Assembly (NCBI GenBank): GCA_022828595.1
Contig: JAKGHH010000004.1
Coordinates: forward strand, 21,956,372 to 22,020,371
Origin: Nelumbo lutea
Lineage: Eukaryota > Streptophyta > Magnoliopsida > Proteales > Nelumbonaceae
Direction: 5' to 3'
Length of the DNA stretch: 64,000 nt
The notes beneath the pieces are model-generated. The model was not told where the DNA came from and made no database searches. It saw only the letters and a program-made list of their open reading frames with translations. Numbering within the stretch: position 1 is the stretch's first letter; each line of letters starts with the position of its first letter. Position numbers and translations under genes: made by a program. Below are positions 54,150-64,000 of the stretch, piece by piece.

Positions 54150-54508
54150 CTGCAAAAGAGAAATGAGAGCAAGGAATCAGCTAACAAAGAAGTTAACAGA
54201 GTTTTAAACTAAAAGCACTTAACAAAAAAGGAAAAAAATAATTAAAAATCCACGTAAGAACAAGAACACCTAACAGAAATTTTAGATTACAATTCATGCT
54301 TATACAGGGTTATCCAAACTGGAAAGACACACAAGGAACACATACACACATGCATATGAGCTATAAATTGTGATGACAATATTATTATCCGAAGAAGGGA
54401 CTACATTATGGCCAGTTAAAATCATCTAAAAATGTGCTTATAAAAATAAATCTTAACTGTGAAAGTTTTCTCGAAGATCAAATCAACCCAAGAGTTGATC
54501 AAAAGATT
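54150..54508. other. UTP20 intron upstream of the first exon seen
   Basis: Nothing was recognised apart from the acceptor tract of exon 1 (CTCTTTTGCAG). Confidence 0.45.
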
Positions 54509-54599
54509 CAAATGATTTTTTTGTTTGATCAACAACAGAAACTTTCATTAATAAAAAAGGGGGAGCACAAAGGAGACTAGGGGAGGGGTAAACTCTCTT

Positions 54600-57146
54600 A
54601 ATCCTCTCCTTTTTTTTAGAAAGGTTAACTGATATTTTATTAAGAGTTAACTGAGAAAAGTTAACAAAGTACAAGGCCTTAGAAGGCAAAAACAGAATTA
54701 CACAGGCAGAGAAACATCAGAAAACATAATACCTCTATGGGCTCCAGATTTAGCTAAGCTGTCAGCTACAGTATTTAGTTCCCTAGGAATCCAAACAACC
54801 TTCGCACTCAGAGAATTCAAAATATCTCTAGCTTCAGTCAGCAGATGAGCAAGCCTCCAAGGTCCTCCAGTCTTCTGCCTTAGCTAATTTATTAGCTAAA
54901 TCACCTTCGATGGATAAAGAGGAAAGGCCTAACATTTTGACGTAACAGAGACCTGTGAGGGCAGCTAAGATCTCTGCCTTGGTAGCACCTGCTCACCCAA
55001 TCAGTCCACTGAAAGCCCAAAAGATGCCCCCCCTCCCACAGGTTACTCCGCTAATTCCTGCTTTGCCTGTGGATCCTTGGGCACTACCATCAAAGCTTAG
55101 CGTTATCATATTCTCCTCCTGAGAACGAATTGTTTGAGTAAAGCCATTTCCAGGAGATGTGTAGAGTTCTACTAAGTTACCCTGCAGGTCATTTAGGGAA
55201 ATACCTTTGAAGATTTCAGAATTAATAGCTCAGCTGTTACAGAGGAAGGTAATATGAGAAATTAGGTCCTTGATATTTCTGGTTTTGTTTTCAAAAGTTC
55301 TATAGTTTCTTTCTTCCCAGACACCCCAGATTACTGCATGGGTCCCCGTACTCCAGTAGATCTTGCCCCTACTTCCAAGGCCTTTGCAGTGCCACTGTTG
55401 CAGAAGATCCATAACTTGTTCAGTAAAAGATCCACTAAGTTGAAAAAGAAATACCAGATCTTCCTTGTTATTGGACAGTGCAGAAAAAGGTGCTCCACTG
55501 TCTCACCACTATTGAGACAGGGGGAAAACGTGAGGAGAGATACATCTGCCTCTGAGCTTCTTCTGTAACACACCACAGGTGTTTAGCTTCCTTAAGCAGG
55601 CCTCCCATAGGAAAAAGGACACTCTCGGGGGAATATGTGAATCCCAGACCTTCTTAACTAGGAAGGTGGTAACCTGACCTTCTGAAACTATTCTTGAAAT
55701 AGGAGTTGGTAGTGAACTTGCCACTTGGGTTAGGCTTCCAAATCCGAAGGTCGGGGGTAATGGGGGAGATGTAGGCCTCACTTAGAGAGTTTATGAGGTC
55801 TGCAATTTCTGTAAGTTCTACCTCTCTCAGAGGCCTTCTTAGGTTCAGGTTCCAATTAATTCTTAAGGGAGAATAGCTTAGGCAATTGGAAACTGTGGCA
55901 TCATGGGATTGTGAGAGATTAAGATTCTGGGGAAAGAGAGTGCAAGGGAAGAATCTCCCCACCAGAGGTCAGTCCAAAACTTAATTTTGCTCCCATTTCC
56001 CACTTGGTATCTAACAAAAGCAATGAAAAGAGAGTAGGTAGAGGAAATACCTTTCCAGGGATTTGTTGCTTTTACTCGGGTCAAGTGAACCTTGCTATCC
56101 CAACCATTGGCATCCCTCCCATAGTTTCTGTTAATGATTGTCATCCAAATTGCTTCAGCCTCGAGGGGTATCTCCATAACCATTTCCCAAGGAGGGCAAC
56201 ATTCCTTTCATCGATATGCCCCATACCCAGTCCACCAGCCCTCTTTGGCCTAGATACTTGTTTCCTGCAAACTAAGTGGCTATGCTTCCTCTTGTCACCA
56301 CCTCCATCCCATAAGAAACCACGTTGAAGCTTCTCTAACTTGTTTTTTATTTTTCCTGGGATTTGAAAGACTGAAAGGAAGTAGAGGTCGGCAGGTTAGA
56401 GAAAAAGATAGCTAATCATTAGAGTAACATAAGTCTGCCACCTTTGGAGAGAGAATTTTGTCCAGGTAGCTAATCTTTTCTCATACTTCTCCACCACCGA
56501 CCGTCCCAAAAGTTTTGGCTCCTCGAATTCCAACCTAGCGACATTCCCAGGTAGGAAATGGGAAGGCTTTCCGCTCTACAACCCAACAGCTCCTTATACG
56601 TGTCTAAGAGGGGTTCATCCACATTTATTTCCACAATACTGCTCTTACAGAAGTTAACTAAAGCCCAGTCACCAGTTCAAAGCATCTTAGCACCTGTTTG
56701 AGATTTGAAGATATTTTCCCAATCAGCATCCAAAAATAAAATTATGTCATCTGCATACATTAGATGAGAAACTTGAACTCTTTCCTTTCCAACTTTGAAA
56801 CCTTTTAGAAGGTTTAAATCTTTTGCCTTCTCTATCACGTGACTGAAGATGTCAACTACCAATGTGAAAAGTAAAGGGGAGAGAGGCCAGCCTTGCCTTA
56901 AGCCCCAGCTAGCTCTGAAATAACCAGCTGGTTCTCCATTTATCAGAATTAAAAACCAAACAGAATTGGTTCAGCCTTTTATCCAGCTGACCCACGTGCT
57001 CCCAAATCCTCTCAGGCGCAGAATCTCCACCAAGCACTTCCAGACCACTTTGTCAAAAGCCTTCTCCAAGTCCAGTTTTATTATTAACCCTGATTTTCCT
57101 CTTTTTTTTATGTCTTCCACACATTTGTTAGCCACTAGAATGCTGC
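54600..57146 (-). mobile_element. LINE (B) inserted in the 3' UTR of LINE D
   Basis: From the RT (IKLDLEKAFDKVVWK, INGEPAGYFRASWGLRQGWP, HLMYADDIILFLDAD) through the zinc-finger-like region (57146-55230) to a broken RNase H (about 55110-54740). The A-tail is the T-run at 54610. The flanking D sequence (GGGAGGCAGATTA versus GGAGAGGATTA) looks like a decayed target duplication. Confidence 0.7.
56677..57146 (-). pseudogene. LINE B reverse-transcriptase fragment
   Basis: The motifs KLDLEKAFDKV, GLRQG and the catalytic YADD box are visible over two frames. The N-terminal half is missing through 5' truncation. Confidence 0.75.
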
Positions 57147-58171
57147 CAAATAATCTGCCTCCCTTTCACAAAATAGCCCAAAACAATTGTTGTCTTCCCA
57201 CCCCTTTTAGCAAGAGTATCCACAAAGGAATTAGCACTTCTTTTTACCCACTGTAACCATAATTGTCAACATGATACCTAGGCGATAAGGCGCCCTTGGA
57301 GGCTCGCCTTGCCTAATCGCCAAGCAGTTTTGTATGTTGTGTTATAAAATACTTTTATATTCTTAATTTTTTAAGGTTATAATTAAAAAATAGACATTAT
57401 TAAACTAAAATATTCATTTTTGTGTTTATATACTAATTTATTTTTATTATTTTCTTATTTGTTAGGGATTAATCAAAACAAACATTGCTAACTGCTGTAC
57501 TGAACCCTCAAAGACTTCAAAACCTGAACGCTTAAAAATTTTTTGATCAGCAAAACAAAAGATTCATTAATTAGAAAAATCAAGTACAACAAGAAGTTGT
57601 GGCAGACAAGAATTCCACATCGTCCACTAAATACATCACAGCCCCAAGCAAACCCAAAAACAATCCCTTTAATTACAACACAGCCCAAAAAGTAACCCAA
57701 CAGAAACATCCTACTAACTAAAATATAGCCCAAAACATAGATTGTCTTAGAACTCCTTGCTTAGCTAGACCATCAGCCATGCTGTTAGCTGATATTCTAA
57801 TCCATCTTATTTGAATCACCATATATGTAGAAGCCTGTTTGAAGCACCTGAGCTCATTCCTTCCGCCAAATTATTCCCTCCCCTTTCTTCAGCCGGTTTA
57901 CCACAGTTTTTGAGTCCCATTCAACAATCAACCAATCAATCCCCACTTCTTTAGCTTTTTCAACACCAAATACTGCTGCCTTCATTTCTGAGCTCACTAC
58001 ATCACCTTGCTGAATAGGACCTGAGAACATGGCTAGCATATCTCCATTCTCTCCCCTTATTACCCCACCAATGCCCAATGGCCCCAGATTTCCAAAACAG
58101 CTGCCATAAAAATTTAGTTTCTTCCACCCAGCATCCGGAGGGAACCATGATGCAATCACAATAGACCTGAA

Positions 58172-58394
58172 CAAGGTTCTAAATATCGATGCACCTGATC
58201 CACTGGTAGGGGCATATCGGGCAGTATCGGTACTTTTTTTACTTTTTTTACTTTTTAAATTTTTTTCAAATCCGGCTTAAGGTTCCTCCACCCCCTGAAC
58301 CGGTCAAAACCCCGATACACCCTCTGTAAGGGCATATCGGAGTGCTCCCGATACGATACGTATCAGCTGATACGTGTTGATTTTTTGAACCTTG
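58172..58394. mobile_element. CAAGG-family MITE, 223 bp, perfect 8-bp TSD
   Basis: The ends are CAAGGTTCTAAATATCG and, inverted, CAAGGTTCAAAAAATC. The duplications GACCTGAA at 58164-58171 and 58395-58402 are perfect. Internal GATACGTATC-like words. Confidence 0.88.
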
Positions 58395-59057
58395 GACCTG
58401 AAAAAGTCTTGTCTTAAAATCAGCAAATAAATTTAGTGTTTTCACCCAATGTGACACCCTTAGAGTTATCGCTTCAATTACAGCTCTTTTGCTTCTTTCT
58501 TTGTCATCAAAGATCCTCGAATTTCTTTCTTCCCAAATTGTCCAAGCAATTGCTGCTCTAGTGCATCTTCCCATAATTCTGCCTCTCCTTTTAGAACACC
58601 TAAAGGTGTGAGAGCTAAAAAGGCTTCCAAAATTAGCGGAAGGAATCCATCTGCAACCAAACAAAGAGGAAAACCACTCCCAAATGAAGTTAGAAAAAGG
58701 ACAGGAAATTAAAAGATGAAAGGTAATCTCACCATTCAGCTTACACAAGGAGCATAAATCTGGGGACAAGCACCAATTTGGTCTTTTTCTCTAAAACATA
58801 TCATAGGTATTGATGGAGCCATGAAACACTTCCAAACAGAAAGCACTATAATTAAGAGGAATGGGGCGAAGCCAAATCTCCTTGACAAGGAAAGATTGAG
58901 AGGAGGATATGGCAACAATAGAGTTCAAGAAGGATTTGCAAGAGAAGGACCCGGATTGATCAAGTGCCCAAACTCTAGAGTCTGAACCACTGCCCCCCCA
59001 AAACCACAACGTTCAACAAGTTAGCCAAAGCGGAGACACTAGACAATTCAGATTCTC

Positions 59058-60529
59058 TCATATTTCTAGCAAAACCCAGATTCCAACTTGAGCTTGTAGG
59101 TAAAGAGGAAGAGCTAATAAAATCACTAATGGGTTTTCTTGAGACCGGAAAGAGCAAAAAGGGAAGGGAACACTTTGGACAAGGGGGAATCCCCAATCCA
59201 AATGTCCTCCTAAAGTCTTATTTTTCTGGCCCAAAACCAAATCATACCTAATGTGGGGAAGGAACAAAGGAAGAATGTCATGGATGGCTTTCCATGGAGC
59301 AGCCAAAGTAGCTCTATGCAAACAGTCTGCATCCCAATCATTGCTTGACAGCCCATGGATACTTGAGATAACTCTAGTCCATAATTTCTCATTTTCTTTA
59401 GGGAATCTCCAAAGCCATTTACTTAACAAAGCCATATTTTTCAATTTCACATTTCCTATTACCAAACACCCTTCACCTTTCAATTGTCCCACCTTTTCCC
59501 ACCTAACCAAATGACCTTTTTTCCCTTCCCCAGGCTCCCACAAAAAGTCCCTCATGATCTTCTCGATTATTTTTATCACAACTCGGGGCATCCTAAAAAC
59601 CGACATGTAATAAACCAGAAGATTAGTCGAAGTGGACTTTATCAATGTGATTCTCCCTCCCAAAGAAATACAATTCCTTTTCCAACTTGCCAACCTTTTT
59701 TCAAACCTTTCCACTACTAGATTCCAAAAGGTAACCGATATAGGGTTTCCACCAAGGGGCAATCCCAAATAACACAAAGGCCACTCTCCTTTTTAACAAC
59801 CCAACAAATCAGCCAAAGCTATCAAGGCACCTTCTTCTAAATTGATACCAGCCACTAGAATCTTAGACCAATTGATTTTCAAATTGGAAATCCTCTCACA
59901 ACAAGCTTTAAATTTTCTACACCTTCTTGGCTCTCCCCATCATAGAAGACCAGAATATCATCTACAAACTGCAAGTATGAGACCAAAACTCTCTCTCTCT
60001 CCCAACTATCCTTGTCTAGGGCCTCCGGTCCCTTCAATGAAATCAACTGCAGTACCATTCACAAGGACAGAAAAATGACTTGTTTGCAAACAACCTTTGA
60101 TCCACTTACACCAGAATTCCCCAAACCCACACCTTCTCATGATGTCAGTCAAGAAATCCCAGTCCACTAGATCATAGGCCTTCGCCAAATCCAATTTAAT
60201 TGCTACCCCCTTCCCCTTTCGCCTTTTTTGAGCCTCCACACACTCGTGACTAGAACTTGAGCAATAATTTTCCTATATTGAATGAAGTCTCCTTGGTATT
60301 GGGAAATGATAGAGGGAAGCGCCTTTTTAAGCCTTAGAGACAAAAACTTGGCAATTACCTTATAGATGCTAGTCACTAAACTTACAGGTCTAAAATATCT
60401 AGGTTGGGTGGCGTCTTGCTTCTTTGGGATCAAAGCTAAGAAGGTTGAATTCATCCCTGGTCTAATTACTCCTCTTCTATGAAATTCCTTGAACACTTTC
60501 ATCAAATCATTTTTTTTATTATCTCCCAA
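59058..60529 (-). pseudogene. LINE C reverse transcriptase, several frames
   Basis: Frames 60529-60203, 60239-60006 and 59777-59058 together cover fingers, palm and thumb (GVAIKLDLAKAYDLVDWDF; GGPRQG; FVDD near 59960; YLGLPLGGNPISVTFW). Stops and frameshifts separate them. Confidence 0.78.
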
Positions 60530-61406
60530 CAGTCTTGATAGAAAGCCATTGTGAATCCATCAGGCCAGGAGCCTTAGATGCATCCATAGAAAACATGGCT
60601 TCTTTGACCTCAAGTTCCTCAAAGTTCTTCTCCAAAGACAGTACCTGATTATCTTCCAAACACTCCCATTCTAGTCCATCCAAAGTCCACCTCTCAGTAA
60701 ATGGCCTAGAAAAAAAATGATATGAACTGATCAGCAAAGGCTTTAGCAATTTCTTCTTGATCTGTGATCTCAGCCCCTCCCACCTAAACTTTTGTCTAAT
60801 CAACACAGCTTCTTTCTTCCTCTTTCACCTTTTCTTTTCTTCTTTTCCTATAAAAAAAAAATAGGGGTTCAGCCCTATATTTTTTAAAATTTTCTTTTCT
60901 TTCTTTTTTTTCTTCTCACGAATATGTTGATTTTCTATACTTTAACATGAAGTTTATGCTTTTCTTATGAAAATTATGGATAATTATTAAGGAAATATGG
61001 TTGTGGAGCCTAGGGAACTACCATAGGATATATTTTTTTACTTAAAAAAAATCCATTAGCTAGGCGACTAGGTGACAAGGCGCCCCATGTTGCCTAGCCT
61101 CGCCTTGGAACCTTGAAAACTATGACTGTAACTGAATTTCCAAACCTTTGCTAGATAATTAAACATTTTTTCCGAGAAAGGTAAAGTATAGTATGCTGGA
61201 TTAAACATCCTTTCTTCATTAGCAAACTTCAATAGACCATTCTCTTCTTTTTGCAACCATCCTATAACCAGCTTTGAGTCCCCTTCAACAATAAGCTTGT
61301 GACAGTTCAGCTCTTTTGCCTTCTCTATTCCTTCCATCACTGCCAAGATCTCAGCTCGAAGCGAATCACCTACACCAATAGGACCTGAATATATAGCAAT
61401 GACTTT

Positions 61407-61619
61407 TTTATCAATAACAATTTCATTAATTCACCATAAGAATAGTCACAAAAGGAAGACAAACACACTTATCTTCCAAGAACAACAAAGGACCTCAAGA
61501 AAGAAAGAAAAAGAATAGGAAGAAACAATAAAATTACAGTTTAGCCCAAAACATTGAATCCCTTCTGCCCCTTGTTTAGCTAACCCATCAGCCAGAGAAT
61601 TGGCTGATTCCAAAGATAG
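61407..61619 (-). mobile_element. 213-bp LINE tail inserted in LINE D, perfect 12-bp TSD
   Basis: The minus strand encodes [16 protein letters not shown] and a short 3' UTR. The duplications AGCAATGACTTT at 61395-61406 and 61620-61631 are perfect. Removing it restores the LINE D frame GKVIAIYSGPIG. Confidence 0.82.
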
Positions 61620-62559
61620 AGCAATGACTTTCCCGTCCTCAAATAACTCCTGATTCCAAAGATGAAACAGCAGACCAACCGCTCTCACTACTACACCATC
61701 CTCTAAATCAAAATGTCTTGTGTTAAAACCGGGACACCAATTTGAAATAGTGAGAGCCCCTAACTCAGTCTGGAATCTCAGAGCTGCAACTTTAATTTTA
61801 TCCCCCACAAGATCAAGTAAAGCTTTTCTTTTCTCAAAGGGAGTTAAAATGACCATACCTTTTAGCTACAATTCCTTAATTAAGATGTCAATTAACTTCT
61901 TCCGATCTGAAACAACTTATGTAGCTTCGACAACTAGCTTGGAAATCCATTCCTCCTTCCCAACAGTCACTGTTATTTTGCAGTTACCATTAGGATTCAC
62001 AACCAAAAAGTCATCCTGAGTCTGAACCTGGAACATGTCACTGAGAGCATCTCCCAACTTCTTTTCACAGAAACTTGGCTGCTGTGATTCCTCAACCCAT
62101 AAGTTCAGAATCTCCTGTACGATGTCGTAAATCAACTTCCAGCCTTGACCATTTCTGCCTTCTGGAAAATAGACCATCTGCAGGACTTCCCTGATCATAG
62201 AACTCTGTAAAGTTATGAAACGTCCTTTTGTGTTTCTTCTTGTTTCCACTATATTTTCGTTGTTCTTCCACCAGCACTCTTTTCATATCTTTCTCCCTAC
62301 TGGAAGAACTCCTTCTAGGAAACTTCCAAACCATTTCAACTTGGTGCCAACTAGCAACATCAACAGTAGCTTTGCTTCCCTAATATTTAAGGCCAATCTC
62401 TCATTATATCTTTAGCTCTTCGAAAAGGAAGTTCTTTGCTTCAACCTTCACCGATTTTCTCAATCTCCCATTATATCTTAGCTTCTTGAACACAAGCTAG
62501 AAATAACCAAAAGGACTTGGTTTTGGGGCTTCATCTTCAATAATCAGCTGCACATGGAA

Positions 62560-62895
62560 GATAAAAGATAATAGCTCTTTTTTCAGGACCAAATGGATTT
62601 GGGGATTCACTGAGAACAGAAATTCTGGCTCTGTTAGAGGGGGGTGAAAAGGACTATGGAACTAAATATAAACAGGCTGATTATTGAAGGAGATTTGCAG
62701 TGGTAATTGGCTGGATAGAGAAGACAAACGATGGGTTAGGGACATACATTAATGAACGAAAGTAACCCAAGTGGTTAACTCAAGGAATGGAAGTGCATAT
62801 TCAGTGGGTTAAAAGATGTGCAAATTCATTTGCAGACGCTCTGGCTAAACAGGGGGTGGGAAGAAGTAATTTGTTTTAGGCTACACTTTTTGGGG
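62560..62895 (+). mobile_element. Old LINE RNase H remnant
   Basis: The plus strand shows GPNGFGDS, WVKRCANSFADALAKQGVGR and intervening stops, similar in order to 3600-4010. Confidence 0.5.
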
Positions 62896-62904
62896 GAGAG
62901 GTTT

Positions 62905-64000
62905 TTTTTTGATAAGTCATATTCCATTAATTCCAAGATCGGTTACATGAAAATCCCTTAGAGAGGCGCGAGGTGCTGCATCTCCATACAGAAAACACAA
63001 AAACTACATCAAAAAGTGCATGACTGTTACAAAAGACGCAAGTTACAGTTGTGCCCAGAATAATGTTTCCCTGTTTGTCCCTTGTTTTGCCAAGACATCA
63101 GCAAATGCATTAGCTGATCTCCCAACCCACTGTACTGTTACAAACATATTCCTTGTCAGTCATTTGAATTTCTTTATCTCATTCTTGTAGTCCCACGTGA
63201 CATTCTTCGGATTATTTAACCAGTTCACCACTGTCTTAGAGTCCTCTTCAACCAAAAGCGGCTCCACACCCATTTCTTTTGCAAGAATTATTCCTTGTAT
63301 TGCAGCTAACAGCTCTGCCCGAATAGAGTTACCAACACCTAAAAAGCCAGAGTATAGTAAGACAGCCTCTCCAGCCTCATTCCTCAGTACACCTCCCAAA
63401 CCAGAGGGACCCGGGTTGCCCTGGCTACTTCCATCAAAATTCAGCTTCAAAGAACTGTGAGGAGGGGGGACCCAGCTTTGTCATTACCTTTATCTTTGAG
63501 GAACAACAACTTGCTACTGATAACCAATCCCTCCAACAGTCAGTAAAGGAGAAATGATCAAACAAATCCAGAATCTTTAACCAATGTATTGCCCTATACA
63601 AAATGCAGTCCTTCAAGGTCTGACTGCTTCTCCCCTTTTCTTGGAAGATCCTGGCATTCCTTTCTTCCCAAACTGTCCATAACAAGGCTGCTCGTGCACA
63701 CCTCCACATTTTCCTTCCTCTTTTATGGGGCCAATAGAGCATAGAAGGGTTAAAGATTGTACTTACTTCAGTTGGCATATCCCATCTACACCCAAACAAT
63801 GATAGAAGCCAAGCCCAGAACTCTGCAGTGACACTACAAGATAAAAATAAGTGATAACAGTCCTCACCATGAGATCTGCAAAGAGTGCACTAGTTTTGGA
63901 GAAATACATTGGAAGGGTCTTCTCTTTTGTAGGTTATCCACCGTGCTTACTTTACCATGCCACACTTCCCAACACAAAGCCATAACCTTGGGGGGAACCA
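62905..64000 (-). mobile_element. LINE 3' part, runs off the window end
   Basis: The A-tail is the T-run at about 62905. RNase H at 63450-63160 ([38 protein letters not shown]) and the zinc-finger-like tail (63799-63434, [16 protein letters not shown]) closely match the LINE at 51538-52441. The usual EGDS motif reads EEDS here. Confidence 0.8.

Larger units (their letters stand above)
57545..60783 (-). mobile_element. LINE (C) inside the CATAG MITE, RT to RNase H
   Basis: It starts just before the RT (MDASKAPG) and runs through STFLALIPKKQDATQPRYFR, KLDLAKAYDLVDWDFL and QFVDDILVFYDG. The zinc-finger-like region (58769-58400, CSLCKLNGEITFHLLISC) and a broken RNase H (58174-57760) follow. The A-tail is near 57545. 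A CAAGG MITE interrupts it at 58172-58394. Confidence 0.78.
57258..61124. mobile_element. CATAG-family MITE inserted in LINE D RNase H, perfect 8-bp TSD
   Basis: The ends are CATAATTGTCAACATG and, inverted, CATAGTTTTCAAGGTTCC. The duplications ACTGTAAC at 57250-57257 and 61125-61132 are perfect. It is itself split by LINE C (about 57545-60783). Confidence 0.85.
54511..62470 (-). mobile_element. Host LINE (D) of a multi-layer nest, ORF1-to-RNase H deletion derivative
   Basis: Pieces on the minus strand assemble in order. First comes an ORF1-like region (about 62450-61640: FLVVNPNGNCKITVTVGKEE, FHLWNQELFEDGKVIA). It joins directly to RNase H (61406-61125: IYSGPIGVGDSLRAEI, LIVEGDSKLVIGWLQKEE), then the RNase H end (57257-57147: WVKRSANSFVDTLAKRGGK), then the 3' UTR and A-tail (54599-54511). 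Endonuclease and RT are absent. Insertions separate the pieces: 61407-61619, 57258-61124 and about 54600-57146. Confidence 0.72.

Noticed and set aside
1..64000. CRISPR arrays, operons, riboswitches, bacterial promoters
   Set aside because: This is plant nuclear DNA with introns. No regular spacer-repeat arrays were seen; the repeated units are MITEs, microsatellites or tandem duplications.
54150..64000. Further UTP20 N-terminal exon or promoter
   Set aside because: Every sizeable ORF was assignable to LINE sequence or unrecognised. None had family similarity plus a phase-compatible donor.
1..64000. A previously undescribed enzymatic or defence system
   Set aside because: No cluster of unknown, conserved coding sequence exists here. 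All coding signal is explained by UTP20 or transposable elements.

Overview
The window is plant nuclear DNA. It has no bacterial operons, it has many spliced exons on the minus strand, and most of the rest is retrotransposon and MITE sequence typical of angiosperms: LINEs carrying a cellular-type RNase H domain, Copia elements, tRNA-derived and Au-like SINEs, hAT-like and Tourist-like MITEs. The species cannot be named from the sequence. Large repeat-filled introns suggest a mid-sized to large genome.

One host gene is present. It encodes the plant homologue of UTP20 (DRIM family), a very large HEAT/ARM-repeat protein of the U3 snoRNP / small-subunit processome needed for 18S rRNA maturation in the nucleolus. 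It lies on the minus strand. I could place 22 exons from 54149 down to 7251. They total 6457 nt (2152 codons plus one base) and every one of the 21 splice junctions keeps frame. Both gene ends lie outside the window: no further N-terminal exon is seen in 54150-64000 and no further C-terminal exon in 1-7250. One intron (7531-7639) uses a GC donor.

Layout. 1-7250 is intron or downstream sequence filled with plus-strand LINEs (about 200-2240, 2430-4110, 4477-6804), MITEs and one SINE. 7251-10831 is an exon-dense stretch. 10832-14386 is an intron holding a minus LINE split by a Copia element. 14387-24285 is exons separated by introns with hAT-like MITEs and old LINE/Copia scraps. 24286-29028 is an intron with a chimeric LINE. 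29029-30167 holds two exons. 30168-37179 is an intron with nested hAT-like MITEs, a LINE, two abutting Tourist-like MITEs and a SINE. 37363-50576 is a 13.2-kb intron containing an Au-like SINE, a deep nest (39525-45055) and a Copia element (45442-48323). 50577-54149 holds the first three exons seen. 54150-64000 is almost wholly a second nest of LINEs and MITEs.

No transposable element copy seen looks autonomous. Most LINEs are 5'-truncated with target-site duplications (TSDs), and the Copia elements are internal-deletion derivatives. The main interest is structural: precisely dated nested insertions, an almost identical 1.8-kb segment present in two introns of the same gene, a degenerate duplicated exon, and a retroelement inserted next to a splice donor. 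I found no evidence for a new enzymatic or defence system.
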